DNA of 64,000 nucleotides from Oscillibacter sp. (GTDB lineage Bacteria; Bacillota; Clostridia; Oscillospirales; Oscillospiraceae): NCBI GenBank assembly GCA_017526785.1, contig JAFXQV010000007.1, positions 33,528 to 97,527 of the forward strand, read 5' to 3'. Shown piece by piece: positions 15,890 to 25,209 of this stretch (position 1 is its first letter; each line of letters starts with the position of its first letter). The notes under the pieces were generated by a model. It saw only the letters and a program-made list of their open reading frames with translations, ran no database searches and was not told where the DNA came from. The position numbers and the translations under genes were made by a program.

Positions 15890-16964
15890 GGTCAACGCCT
15901 CCGATTGTCGTGTCATAGTGGAGCGTCATGGATTCGTCGATAGACGCCGGGATGTAGTCGCCGATTTGGGAATTGACGCCTAAATAAGTATGCCAATCGA
16001 GCTGTACGCAAGGTCGCAGAATGACCAGCTCCATAGACGATTCCGCCGGGATACGGTCGCGCATCCGTTCCAGAAAATGCTCCATGTCCCGCCGTCTGGA
16101 GAAGGTTCCCTGCGGCAGAAGCAGGAAGAAGCGGTAAGGGTCTTCTCCGTATAGTTTGCGGTACAGTTCGGGGTTCCGGCAGTCCGGCGCGTTCGGGTTG
16201 ACGCGGAAATGCTCAATCAGCAGGGGCGTTTTCCCGGTCAGGTGCCGCGCGCTCCGCCGCACGCCCTCCACGGTGTACATGGTCTCGTATTCGTTCAGAA
16301 TGCCGGGTATCCTGTGCCGCAAGGCCTCCGGGTCGGCCTCCGGGTCCATGCAGAGCCACTGGGCGAGGTATTCGAGCATGTCCGGCGACGCGCCGGACGG
16401 GTCGAGCTGTCGGGGCAAGTCCTCAATGGCGGCCTCCATATCCTGAAAAATGGAGTTGAAGATAGACAGAAAGCGCCATGTGAAATCCTGTTCCTGATAA
16501 ATGGCGGGGAGATAGTCGGTCATGTGGTCGCCGGACATCCGCACGGAGACGGCTTCCACGCGGGGCTTGTCGTCTCCGCCGGCCGTCAGTTCCAGCGCGA
16601 GCCACAAATATTGCCCGGTTCGGGAAAGGAGAATGTCCGTGCCGCGCCCCACCGATTCGCCAAAGACGCGGCGCAGTTCGTCCGTGCCGCCGCCGGACAT
16701 CGCCGCCCAGTCCGGCCAGTCGCCGAGGTCGGAGGCTCTGGCGTAGACGCGGAGTCCGGCGTCCCGCGGAATGTCGGCTTTCAGGCGGAGGCGCGTCCAG
16801 TGAAACGCGCTCTCGCCGCTGTCCAGCGGGGGCAGGCACACCGTACCCGCGAACGCGTCCGCCTTCAGGCACAGGATGTCGTCCCGGCACTCCGTCCGAA
16901 AGAACCGCCCGCCCATCCACTGTTCCGCACAGCAAAATGTCCAATCGTTTTGCGTATCGCTCAA
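15882..16964 (-). CDS. Phage tail protein I-like (gpI) baseplate protein
   Basis: The C-terminal half carries the signature of TIGR02242/gpI-like tail proteins: YLPAIYQEQDF, FLSIFNSIFQDMEAAIEDLP, then LEYLAQWL and VRRSARHLTGKTP. These sit in the baseplate between wedge (gpJ) and fibres. The N-terminal 150 residues are beta-rich. The start is uncertain: TTG 16964 has GGCGGTGG 5 nt upstream, while the longest frame starts at TTG 16988 without a ribosome-binding site, 5 bp after the gpJ-like stop. Confidence 0.85.
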   Translation of the reverse strand: MSDTQNDWTFCCAEQWMGGRFFRTECRDDILCLKADAFAGTVCLPPLDSGESAFHWTRLRLKADIPRDAGLRVYARASDLGDWPDWAAMSGGGTDELRRVFGESVGRGTDILLSRTGQYLWLALELTAGGDDKPRVEAVSVRMSGDHMTDYLPAIYQEQDFTWRFLSIFNSIFQDMEAAIEDLPRQLDPSGASPDMLEYLAQWLCMDPEADPEALRHRIPGILNEYETMYTVEGVRRSARHLTGKTPLLIEHFRVNPNAPDCRNPELYRKLYGEDPYRFFLLLPQGTFSRRRDMEHFLERMRDRIPAESSMELVILRPCVQLDWHTYLGVNSQIGDYIPASIDESMTLHYDTTIGGVDHG

Positions 16965-16993
16965 AGCGTCCACCGCCCTTACTGTCAAGTATT

Positions 16994-19069
16994 TTACAGC
17001 GTATGCAGTTCCAGTTGTGCGCCCGTGAAGCGGAGAATCGCGTCAGGGGGAATCACGAGGTCTCCGGCCGCGTTTTCGTAGATGTTCTGGTCTATGCGCC
17101 GCAAGTCCAGTTGTTCCACCTGCAGGACGCCGGGGGCTTTCTGTAGCGCCGCCGTGATTTCGTTGAGGCTTCCGCCAGCGCCGATTCGCTCCTCTCTGGG
17201 GGCAAAAAAGCGTTCCAAGACCTCTATCAGGGCTTCCCGCCGCGTCTCCGGGAGCGCCAGAAGCCGCGCCACAATCGAAAAGGACAGGTACCGCGCCGGG
17301 ATTGCCTCCGTACGGACGCAGATTTGCCGATTGCGCTCGAGTTGACGGTTGACCGCCGTCAGAAAGCGCTCGTCGGCGAGGGGTTCCGGGGCGTCGGAGG
17401 CCGGGAGCGTCACCACGCTGATATAGGCGCTTTTCCGCTGTTTCGGGGTGTTGCGGTCGAAGCCCGGCAGGGCTTTCGCCCCGGCGACGCGCAGGCCGGG
17501 GGTGGCCTTGGCGCAGCGGGCGTAATCCTCCGCCGACACACACTTGCCCGTATCGGCGAGGCGTCGCAGGAGCCGGGAGCGGCATTGCCACAGCTCTTCC
17601 CGGTCGCGTCCGCCGCGGGCGGTCGAGTTGCCCACGGGCGCGCCGTCGTCCTGAAAGGCCAGACTGGTTCCCGCCGGGAGATTGCCGCCGCCGCAGAGCG
17701 ACAACGAAAGATTCATCACCGTGACGACCCCCGGGCAGGGAACCGCGCCGTGATTGCCGTCGCCGAAACGGATGGTCTCCCGCGCCGCGTCCCACACAAA
17801 TACGCGGTCGCGCGGGTCGCAAGCCGAGAGGGTGTCCGTGCTTCTCCACATCGCGGGACGGATAACGCCGTCACGGTACAGGGTTTGGCAGAGCAGGGAA
17901 AAGTTTTCCGTCAGGACGGTTTTCCCCTCCGTGTTCAGCCAGAGCGCCTCGCCGGGCTTCCCGCGCGCTTTCATGCGCAGTCCCGAAGCCCTCGACGGGT
18001 CTTGGCAGAGCGCTAACAGATTGGGCTTTCCGTCGTCCGCCGCCCCGGAGGCGTCGATATTGACCCGCCTGCCATGCGTGGACAGGCTCCCGCGTATCAA
18101 ACTCGGCCCTTGCGGTTTCTGGAAAAATTTATCCTCATGCAAGCACGCCCAGCCGTCGTCCGTACGCAGAAACAGCGTCAGCGCCGCGCGACGGGCAAAC
18201 GCGTCGTTCAGTTCGATTTCCTGTCCGGGTTCCGGCCTGACGGCGAAGGCGTAGGCGTTGGAGACGGTTTCGCGCTGCACAGCCCGGTAGCGCCCCGCCG
18301 AAAGGCCGGAAATTCGTATCTGTTCCTCACAGCCGCCGTAACTCTGGCGCAGAGACAGCCAGTAAAGGCCGTCGCGCCCCTTGCGCCACACCCGCGGCGC
18401 GGGCAGCGTCACAAAGCCGCTCCAACTCAACGCGAATGTCTCGTCACTCAGCGGCGCAACGGTGCCGCTGTCGTCGAACGCCCACACCAGTTCCCGGGGC
18501 GGCTCAAAGTCCTTGTCGGGCGGATTGCGCGGCACCCCGGCGGGGGTTTCCACCCGGAACCAGAGGCGCAACACGTTTTCCGGCCGCCGGGAGAATCCCA
18601 AAAGCAGGGTACCGTTCAAAGCGAAGGGCGCAAACGCGGCTCCGGTCGCCAGAAATTCCACCGCGTCCAAGAACTCATCCCCGCGCCGAATCAGCACCCG
18701 TTCCAGTTTGGGACGCCGCGCCGGGACGGCCTCGGCCAGTTCAAAGGATGTCCCCTCCGAACTGGTCAGGCGGGCGCGTTCCGGGCGTTCCGGGGCGTCC
18801 GGCGGAATCTCCAACGCGCATTCGGCGGGACTTTCCCGCAACGGACGCGCCCCCGCCAGTTCCAGCAGGGCGCGCTCGAGCGCGGGCGTCAGGCGGTTCA
18901 TCTGGTACTGCTGCATTTCCTTGTACCACGCCATCAGCTCCAGAATGGTGATACCGGGGTCATGCGCGTTGTGGTCTGTCCAGACGGGACAGAGCCAAGG
19001 AAGACGCCCCTTCGCCTCCGTAATGATTTCGTCGTAGCGCTGGTCGTCCAGCGCGCGATAGCGCAACAT
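16994..19069 (-). CDS. Baseplate wedge protein J-like (putative baseplate assembly protein, 691 aa)
   Basis: The N-terminal ITEAKGRLPWLCP, then DHNAHDPGITILELMAWYKEMQQYQMNR is the conserved entry of CIS gpJ/gp6-like wedge proteins. The middle contains IRFGDGNHGAVPCPG, the conserved baseplate J core, followed by AEDYARCAKATPG and a C-terminal RIGAGGSLNEITAAL. It forms part of the baseplate ring with the neighbouring 960-residue paralogue. GGGAGGGGGAG precedes the ATG by 5 nt. Confidence 0.92.
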   Translation of the reverse strand: MLRYRALDDQRYDEIITEAKGRLPWLCPVWTDHNAHDPGITILELMAWYKEMQQYQMNRLTPALERALLELAGARPLRESPAECALEIPPDAPERPERARLTSSEGTSFELAEAVPARRPKLERVLIRRGDEFLDAVEFLATGAAFAPFALNGTLLLGFSRRPENVLRLWFRVETPAGVPRNPPDKDFEPPRELVWAFDDSGTVAPLSDETFALSWSGFVTLPAPRVWRKGRDGLYWLSLRQSYGGCEEQIRISGLSAGRYRAVQRETVSNAYAFAVRPEPGQEIELNDAFARRAALTLFLRTDDGWACLHEDKFFQKPQGPSLIRGSLSTHGRRVNIDASGAADDGKPNLLALCQDPSRASGLRMKARGKPGEALWLNTEGKTVLTENFSLLCQTLYRDGVIRPAMWRSTDTLSACDPRDRVFVWDAARETIRFGDGNHGAVPCPGVVTVMNLSLSLCGGGNLPAGTSLAFQDDGAPVGNSTARGGRDREELWQCRSRLLRRLADTGKCVSAEDYARCAKATPGLRVAGAKALPGFDRNTPKQRKSAYISVVTLPASDAPEPLADERFLTAVNRQLERNRQICVRTEAIPARYLSFSIVARLLALPETRREALIEVLERFFAPREERIGAGGSLNEITAALQKAPGVLQVEQLDLRRIDQNIYENAAGDLVIPPDAILRFTGAQLELHTL

Positions 19070-19090
19070 GACAGCTCCCCCTCCCGGACG

Positions 19091-21973
19091 CTATTCTATC
19101 CGCACTTGGTGCGAGCCGCTCCGTACGACCGCGTACGGGAATCCGGCGTCACGCTCCAGCGGCACCAACATCGCCTGCCCGTCTTGGTCGTAGGCACCCT
19201 CAATGAGTACGCGGCGAATCAGCCGGACGTTGGGCGTCTGCCGGACGGCGTTCCAGACTTCCATCAGCCGGAGTTGTTCGCCAATGGGGCGGCTCCTCCA
19301 CACTTTGTCCATTAACGTTTCCAGCCGCCGCGTGATTTCAATCTGCGTATCGGCGGCGATGTCGTCGCGCTCCGCCTGCACGGAAACTTCCGTGTTGACG
19401 GTCAGCACGGTGGCGGCGCGTACGTGCAGGCGGTTCTCCGCCGTCAGACAGCAGGAACAGCGCTGCGCGAGATACTCGTAGACCTCATGGGACAGCGCCT
19501 CCATGTCCTCGCCGGGGCGGGCGAAGCCGGTAAAGACCAGCGTCACATGCCCCGGAGCCGGGTTTCCGTGTCCGTCGCGCCCGGAAAAGCAACGGGCGTG
19601 GCGGACTTGCGGGAAGCCCTGCCGCACGATGTCCTCGAAGTCCCGCCGCCCCGCCGCGCGGTCGCGGGTACGCAGACGGTAATTTCCGCGCTCCTCTATC
19701 TCCTCCCGGCTCAGACGCCCCGTCCCGCCGCTCATGGCCGTGATGTTGGTCACGTCGCTGATTCGCGGCAGGCCTTCCAGCAGGGAACGCACGGCGTTTT
19801 CGGGCGCGTTCCCGCGCAGTCCGCCGCCGCTGGAATAGCGTACGCGGATATTGTGGTCTCCGGCTGGCGGCACGCGTCCCTGACGCCCGTCGCCGAAGCG
19901 GATAAAGCCCTCGTAGGGGTCGAGCGCGTAGGCGCGGTCTTCCGGCGCGGCGAGCGCCAAATCCTCAAAGCGTTCCCAGCGTACCCAGCAGTGTTGCAGG
20001 ATATGATTCTCACGCTCTATGCGTACGGCGTCGGGGCGCTTGCGCTCCAAGTCGAGCAACTCGCTTTCCGGGCGGCTCCCGGCCTCGTCGACCCAGACCT
20101 CGCAGGAGAGAACCGGACTGGCCAAGAGTTCAAGTCCTTTCCCGGCCTCGTAGACGCCGGTATCGAAAAACTGTTCCGGCTCCCGCTGGCGCTGTACGGC
20201 TCCGGTCGTGTTCGTGATGATTTCGGCGACCAAGGGGGACTGCGCGGCTTTGGCGGATGTGCGGTGAAGGCGAAGCCAGTACCCGCTCACGCCGAAAAAG
20301 GACGCCTCCCGCAAGGGGCGGGGCAGGAACAGGAACACTTCCCCAGTATGCAGCAAATTGTCCGTGCTGTCAAGACACCGCACGGTCTCGAAGGCGTTTC
20401 CGTTCCACGCTTCCCAGAGAAGCTGACCCTCCGGGGGGCGGCGGCCTATCGTCCGGAAGCGCAGGGAGAGGGGGGCGGCGTGGGGGGAACGGTCGAAGCG
20501 CAGATACATGCCCTCCATTTCCAGCGGACACAGCGCGGTAAGGTTCCACTGCGCCACGGTGTCGGCGTCGGGGATTTCGTGGGACGCGCCGTTATTCTCC
20601 GCCGCCGCCCACTGCGCCCGAACGCCTTTCGGGTACTGCCAGACGAAGGACGCCTCCCGCAGAAACGGCAGAATCCAGCGCTGGTAAAGCGAAAACTGGT
20701 TTTCGACATCCGTCACGCGGGCGCGGATGTAAAGCCCCGGTTCTGCGTTGACCGCGACGGGTTCCATATCGTCCGGAACCCGGAAGACAATCTGAAAGTC
20801 GCCCTCCCGCGCCCCCGCGAACGGGTTTCGGTCTCCCGTGATTTTCAGCTCCCGCCAGCCGAGGCCATTAAAATACTCCCACAGAATCCCGTTTACAAAC
20901 GTGTCGTCGGGCTTGCGCTGAACCGCCGTCGAGCGGTCAATGACCGGGAGCGTATAGTCGAACGTCGGGGCGAGTTCCGGCGGCTCATCCAGCACGACGC
21001 CGACTTCCAGATGTAAATTGACCGACGCGCCCTTTTTGGAAAGCGCGGCGTCACTGCGCAGATACAGGATATTGTAGGGCGCGGGACGACGCCCGAAACA
21101 CAGCCCGCCTTCCTCCGGAATGGGCAAATCGTCGGAAAACGCCCGTTCGACGCGGCACGGAGCCGCCGGGACGCTGGACACCTCCGCGCCGTCCAAAATC
21201 AGCGTCAAGTCGGGGTGTCCCTCGCAGGCGACGCAGTAGCGCCCGTTCTCGTCGGCGTCAATCGAAAGGCCGTTTGTGTTCTCCAACAAGATTTGGTTCC
21301 CCTCGGCGCGGCTTTCGTCGAAGGGCGTCCACGTCCCGTCGTGCAGGAACGACCACGACAGCCCCGCCAGCAGTTTCAGCGCGCCCTCCTCCAAGTACCG
21401 CGCCGACGGCTGGAACTCCACCGTAATCACGCAGGGGCCGTCCGTGCGCAAAGCCTCGTTATGGGAGAGCAGGAAACGATGTCTTTGCCGCTCCGCGCCG
21501 TCGGGGGCGAAGAAGCGTACGGGAAAGCGCTCCGGACACCGTATGCTGTCCGTGGCACCGTCGGCGTACCACACATCGAGCAATTGCGCGGGCGTGGCCT
21601 GTATGGTCTGCTCCGTCTCGTAGACCACGTTTTCGCCGTTTTCGTCCGGGGTAAAGACACGGGTTCCCGCCCGGATTGTCACGGGCTCCTCCAGCGTGTC
21701 CGACGGCGTAAAGCGCATGACGCCCCGCGCCGGGGACGGCTCCGGCTCCTGAAATCCCGTCCGGTTGAGAAACTCCGTGTACAGCTTTCCGGGGACGGCG
21801 TTCATACGGTCGATGGTCTGGTAGAACATGACGCTGAACAACTCGGCAATGGCGGAGCCGGGGTCATCCTCCGACCATTCGCAGCGCCATTCCGGGGTGT
21901 AACTGCGGGCGAGGCGTTCGACCTGTGCGCGTACGGCGTTCAGGTCGCGCCCGTCCAGAATCGGGCTTTTCAT
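19091..21973 (-). CDS. Baseplate wedge protein J-like (large paralogue, 960 aa)
   Basis: The protein begins with SPILDGRDLNAVRAQVERLARSYTPEW, then DDPGSAIAELFSVMFYQTIDRMN, the alternative wedge N-terminus seen in Pvc12/Afp12-type proteins. It retains GFIRFGDGRQGRVPPAG and NVTAMSGGTGRL-like segments of the J core. Its middle is larger than that of the 691-residue paralogue and likely carries inserted beta domains. Two unequal J-like proteins side by side are typical of eCIS baseplates. The start overlaps the gp25 stop by 4 bp, and GGGGGAGG lies upstream. Confidence 0.92.
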   Translation of the reverse strand: MKSPILDGRDLNAVRAQVERLARSYTPEWRCEWSEDDPGSAIAELFSVMFYQTIDRMNAVPGKLYTEFLNRTGFQEPEPSPARGVMRFTPSDTLEEPVTIRAGTRVFTPDENGENVVYETEQTIQATPAQLLDVWYADGATDSIRCPERFPVRFFAPDGAERQRHRFLLSHNEALRTDGPCVITVEFQPSARYLEEGALKLLAGLSWSFLHDGTWTPFDESRAEGNQILLENTNGLSIDADENGRYCVACEGHPDLTLILDGAEVSSVPAAPCRVERAFSDDLPIPEEGGLCFGRRPAPYNILYLRSDAALSKKGASVNLHLEVGVVLDEPPELAPTFDYTLPVIDRSTAVQRKPDDTFVNGILWEYFNGLGWRELKITGDRNPFAGAREGDFQIVFRVPDDMEPVAVNAEPGLYIRARVTDVENQFSLYQRWILPFLREASFVWQYPKGVRAQWAAAENNGASHEIPDADTVAQWNLTALCPLEMEGMYLRFDRSPHAAPLSLRFRTIGRRPPEGQLLWEAWNGNAFETVRCLDSTDNLLHTGEVFLFLPRPLREASFFGVSGYWLRLHRTSAKAAQSPLVAEIITNTTGAVQRQREPEQFFDTGVYEAGKGLELLASPVLSCEVWVDEAGSRPESELLDLERKRPDAVRIERENHILQHCWVRWERFEDLALAAPEDRAYALDPYEGFIRFGDGRQGRVPPAGDHNIRVRYSSGGGLRGNAPENAVRSLLEGLPRISDVTNITAMSGGTGRLSREEIEERGNYRLRTRDRAAGRRDFEDIVRQGFPQVRHARCFSGRDGHGNPAPGHVTLVFTGFARPGEDMEALSHEVYEYLAQRCSCCLTAENRLHVRAATVLTVNTEVSVQAERDDIAADTQIEITRRLETLMDKVWRSRPIGEQLRLMEVWNAVRQTPNVRLIRRVLIEGAYDQDGQAMLVPLERDAGFPYAVVRSGSHQVRIE

Positions 21974-22389
21974 GCCGCCCCTCCCCCTTCCGAGCCTTCC
22001 GTGAAGTAGAACGGGTAAACGTGGTTGTAGCGGTTATTGGTACTGCGCACAAGGTAGCTTACCTCCACGGACACCCCTCCCGACATTCCGCCGATTTCCC
22101 GGCAATGCACCTGCACGTCCGTAATGCGCGGTTCCTGCCGGGCAAGGGTGTCGCGTACATGCGCGGCCAGATTCTCCCGCGTGGAACTGGAAGCGGGCGC
22201 AAATACGTAGTCCATGACGTTGGAGCCGAAATCCGGCCTCATCACGCGCTCTCCGCGAACGGTGTGCAGAATAATGCGTATGGCCTCCCGGATGTCCTCC
22301 TCCCCCTCCGACATGGCCAGCTTGCCGCTCTGGGGGTTCACCTGAAGCGGGAACTTGACCCCGCGCCCTAAAAACTCCCGTCCGTTCAT
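21970..22389 (-). CDS. gp25/GPW-like baseplate protein
   Basis: The 139-residue product fits the gp25-like lysozyme-fold family of baseplates: GREFLGRGVKFPLQVN, EEDIREAIRIILHTVRGERVMRPDFGSNV and FAP..S..TRENL. It anchors the sheath to the baseplate wedge. The ATG at 22389 has GGGAGG 8 nt upstream; the longer frame lacks a site. The ATGA overlap couples it to the large J-like gene. Confidence 0.95.
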   Translation of the reverse strand: MNGREFLGRGVKFPLQVNPQSGKLAMSEGEEDIREAIRIILHTVRGERVMRPDFGSNVMDYVFAPASSSTRENLAAHVRDTLARQEPRITDVQVHCREIGGMSGGVSVEVSYLVRSTNNRYNHVYPFYFTEGSEGGGAA

Positions 22390-22434
22390 ATTCCGCGCCT
22401 CCCAACTCTGCCAACGCAACGGCATAGTGTCGCG

Positions 22435-23289
22435 TCAGTTGATTTTGACGATTGCCCCCTTGATTTGCGTGGGGCCGGACGCGTTCAGGTTCAAGGACGC
22501 GTCCGCTTTCACTTCGGCCGTCGCGCCCTTCAGGTTCAAAGACGCGTCGGCTTTTAACTCGGCCGAAGCGCCCTTCAAGCTCAACGTTCCGGTGGCTTTG
22601 CCCTCCACGTTGGCACCCTCCATGGCGACTTTGCCCTTGGCCTTCTGCGAAATGTTCCCGTTGCCCTCCAAGGTGATGTTGCCGCCCTGCTCCAGCGTCA
22701 CGGTTGTTTTCCCGGCGGAGAGGGTCAGCTTGGTTTTGGCTTTCAGTTCGATGTTCCCGCCCTGCAAGTCCATGTTCAGGCTGTTGTCGCCGTTCTTGTC
22801 CTGCAAGGTGATTTTTTTGTTTTCGTCGTCCATGACCAGCGTCGCGCCGGACGGCATGGTGACGGTCAGTTTTTGCTTGCTGTCCTCGTCGTGCAGGACG
22901 ATTTCTATTTTTTTGGGCGTTTTCAGGCAGTAGTCCTCGGCCTTGCCGTCCTGAATCTTGAACGGGGGCGCGGTTTCGGAGTTCCAGAAGCCGCCCAAGA
23001 CCAGCGGCCTGTGCGGGTCGTCGTCCAGCCACGCCAGCACCACCAAGTCGTCGACCTGCGGAAAGAGGAACAGTCCGCGCTCTTTGCCGCCCATGGGCGT
23101 CATGACGTAGCACCAGTCCGTCTCCTCCTCGTCCGGCGCGCCGATTGGCAGGCACTTTACCCGGTTGAGGTTCTCTTCGTCCTTGATATTGGTGACTTTG
23201 GCCAAGGTCAGGCCGTAGCGCGACATTTCGCGCCCCAAAGTTCCGCCCGTTTTCCCCATCAGCGCGTCCAACTGCTCCGCGATACTCAA
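22435..23289 (-). CDS. Spike protein, phage baseplate assembly protein V / VgrG C-terminal type
   Basis: The 284-residue protein has an OB-fold gpV region (LAKVTNIKDEENLNRVKC, DWCYVMTPMGGKERGLFLFPQVDDLVVLAWLDDDPHRPLVLGG) followed by a long C-terminal beta-helix made of short strands such as NITLEGNG, KVAMEGA, TLSLKGA and ASLNLKGA, as in trimeric gp5/VgrG needles. The DUF4280 protein should cap it. The start is taken as TTG 23289 with AAAGGCGGGA upstream; the longer ORF would run into the hub gene. Confidence 0.92.
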   Translation of the reverse strand: MSIAEQLDALMGKTGGTLGREMSRYGLTLAKVTNIKDEENLNRVKCLPIGAPDEEETDWCYVMTPMGGKERGLFLFPQVDDLVVLAWLDDDPHRPLVLGGFWNSETAPPFKIQDGKAEDYCLKTPKKIEIVLHDEDSKQKLTVTMPSGATLVMDDENKKITLQDKNGDNSLNMDLQGGNIELKAKTKLTLSAGKTTVTLEQGGNITLEGNGNISQKAKGKVAMEGANVEGKATGTLSLKGASAELKADASLNLKGATAEVKADASLNLNASGPTQIKGAIVKIN

Positions 23290-23317
23290 CGCTATCCCGC
23301 CTTTCTGAAACGCCCGC

Positions 23318-24412
23318 TCAGGCTTTCGCGCCCTTGATTTCAAAAGAAGTCCGGTAGCCATCGTCCGTGAAAAGGTGCTTTACTTTCGTGAGGAAATAGG
23401 AGCCGTTCGAGTGCTTGTCGCCGCCGTCGATTTCGATGTAGCGCCCGGGGATGAGTTCGGGCATGCCGATGCACTCCCCGCCGCCGGACACCAGCCCCAT
23501 GGCGATACCGTTTAAGCGCCGCTGTGCCAGTGACTTGCACTCGTCTTGTGTACGCGCGAATTCGCTGTATTCCCGGAGCGTGGCGTCTTTGAGCGCCGAC
23601 ACCAGTTGGGCGGCGGATTTCCCGGAGCCTCCCGCCGTCACGCTGGAAGCCGTCCCTTTCACCGCTTTCTGATTCGTGTCGCGCCCCCACACTTCCACCT
23701 TGCCCACCTGATGCGCCAGTGAGACCCGCTTCCGGAACGAGAAAAGCCCCTCTCCGAGTGTGAGCGTCATAATGGGGGAGGTGCGGCTTGTGACATCATC
23801 GAAAATCAGTTCCCCGTCGACCACGAACAGGGACATTCCGAAGCGCTGGGAAAGCAGGTTGAGAAACTTCCAATCGTCGATTTGTTCCTTGACAAGCGGG
23901 GTGTCAAAGCCGCTCAGCGCCCCGACGGTCACCTTTTTGGCGAACCCGGCGGAAACGCTCTTGTTCAGAATGGACTTGACGATTTCGGTGGGCTTTTTCT
24001 TTCCGGCGTAAATCGGCTCCCGCAGACTCATCAAGTAGCCCATGCCGTCAATGCCCGTCACGGTCATGCGCGGACATCCGTCCTGCTGGAAGTCCAAGGA
24101 GTAGTCGTCCACATAGCCGTAAAACAGCTCTTTTTTCTGCACGTATCCGCCCGTGACAACCAGTTTCGCGCCCACTTTAATCGTGTCCGCCGCGCTGTTG
24201 TCCCACTTGCTCTTCTCGTAGTCGAACTGGTTTTCTATGGTGAAGCTGCACCCGCCCGCCGTGCCGTCGGAGGTCAGCTCCACTTCCAAGGACGGAATAT
24301 GGTACTTCCCGATATTTAATTCCTTGCCGTCTACGGAAACCTGAAAGCTGGGCGCGGAAAAATCGTCGTACTTCTTCCCCAACGCCGTCCAGTCGTAAGT
24401 TTTCTGGTCCAC
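23318..24412 (-). CDS. Hub protein, phage late control gpD/gp27-like
   Basis: The 364-residue product has the gpD-like layout: VSVDGKELNIGKYHIPSLEVELT, TIKVGAKLVVTGGY, a ligand-like FYGYVDDYSLDF, QIDDWKFLNLLSQRFGMSLFVVDGELIF, and a C-terminal KVKHLFTDDGYRTSFEIKG. It forms the trimeric hub that adapts the tube to the gpV-like spike. A GTG start at 24412 is chosen because AAAGGAGG lies 7 nt upstream. Here the hub and spike are separate genes rather than a fused VgrG. Confidence 0.92.
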   Translation of the reverse strand: MDQKTYDWTALGKKYDDFSAPSFQVSVDGKELNIGKYHIPSLEVELTSDGTAGGCSFTIENQFDYEKSKWDNSAADTIKVGAKLVVTGGYVQKKELFYGYVDDYSLDFQQDGCPRMTVTGIDGMGYLMSLREPIYAGKKKPTEIVKSILNKSVSAGFAKKVTVGALSGFDTPLVKEQIDDWKFLNLLSQRFGMSLFVVDGELIFDDVTSRTSPIMTLTLGEGLFSFRKRVSLAHQVGKVEVWGRDTNQKAVKGTASSVTAGGSGKSAAQLVSALKDATLREYSEFARTQDECKSLAQRRLNGIAMGLVSGGGECIGMPELIPGRYIEIDGGDKHSNGSYFLTKVKHLFTDDGYRTSFEIKGAKA

Positions 24413-24450
24413 AATTCCGCCTCCTTTTTTCACGGTTTCCGCGTTCCGGG

Positions 24451-25182
24451 TTACTCCAGCAGAGCCGGAACCACGAGCAGGTCTCCCGTACGCAGACGCC
24501 GCGGGTTGTCAATCCCGTTGGCGGCGGCGATTTCCCGCCACCGCGACGCCTCCCCGTACTCATGGGAGGCCATCGCCCACAGGGAGTCGCCCTGCCGCAC
24601 GGTTCGATACTTCGTCGTGTCGGGGGACTGCAGGGGGTTTTTGCCGAAAACCTCGTCCAAGTCGCGGCTTTCGATGAACGTGCATTCGAGCGTGGCGCGG
24701 GTCGGCGTGCCGTCGTCGCTGAACTTCGTGAACCTCTGCGTACAGGAGGACAGGAAGCCCTTGAATTGAAGCGACGACCACTCGATTCCCAATTCCGGCG
24801 GGCGGTGTTCGTCCTCGTCCACGTACATCAGGTCGTAGACTTTCGACGTGTATTCCCGGACATCGACCAAGTTGGAAGTCGTGGGGAGTATGCTGTTGGC
24901 CGTGATTTTCAGGCGGTCGAGCAGACCCCCGCCGACTTCCATGCCGGCTGACATACTATCAAAAAACAGTTCAAATGTCAAACTCTCCGCGCCGCCGCAT
25001 TGAAACTGCACAATGGGGGCGTCGCTGTTCAGCAGGGACGTTTGGGAGTACGAAACGGTTCTCTGCTGGACGTAACTGGCGGGGTTGTACAGGACTTCAA
25101 AAGAGTCGCCGCTGTCAAGATTGTGAATCGTCATCTTCTCCAGATGAGCCATTCCGTTTGGGTTGACGCCGCCTACAATCAT
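24451..25182 (-). CDS. LysM-containing CIS tube-initiator/baseplate hub protein (Afp7-like)
   Basis: In this 243-residue protein the N-terminal 170 residues resemble the Pvc7/Afp7 N-terminal domain (EVLYNPASYVQQRTVSYSQ, LTFELFFDS, SLQFKGFLSSCTQRFTKFS, GTPTRATLECTFIE). A C-terminal LysM domain follows (YRTVRQGDSLWAMASHEYGEASRWREIAAANGI, LRTGDLLVVP). It is related to gp53/gp54-like proteins that connect tube and hub. AAAGGGGG lies about 10 nt before the ATG. The gene directly precedes the hub gene, as in Afp/PVC clusters. Confidence 0.92.
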   Translation of the reverse strand: MIVGGVNPNGMAHLEKMTIHNLDSGDSFEVLYNPASYVQQRTVSYSQTSLLNSDAPIVQFQCGGAESLTFELFFDSMSAGMEVGGGLLDRLKITANSILPTTSNLVDVREYTSKVYDLMYVDEDEHRPPELGIEWSSLQFKGFLSSCTQRFTKFSDDGTPTRATLECTFIESRDLDEVFGKNPLQSPDTTKYRTVRQGDSLWAMASHEYGEASRWREIAAANGIDNPRRLRTGDLLVVPALLE

Positions 25183-25209
25183 GGCATTGAAGCCCCCTTT
25201 CCGGACTTG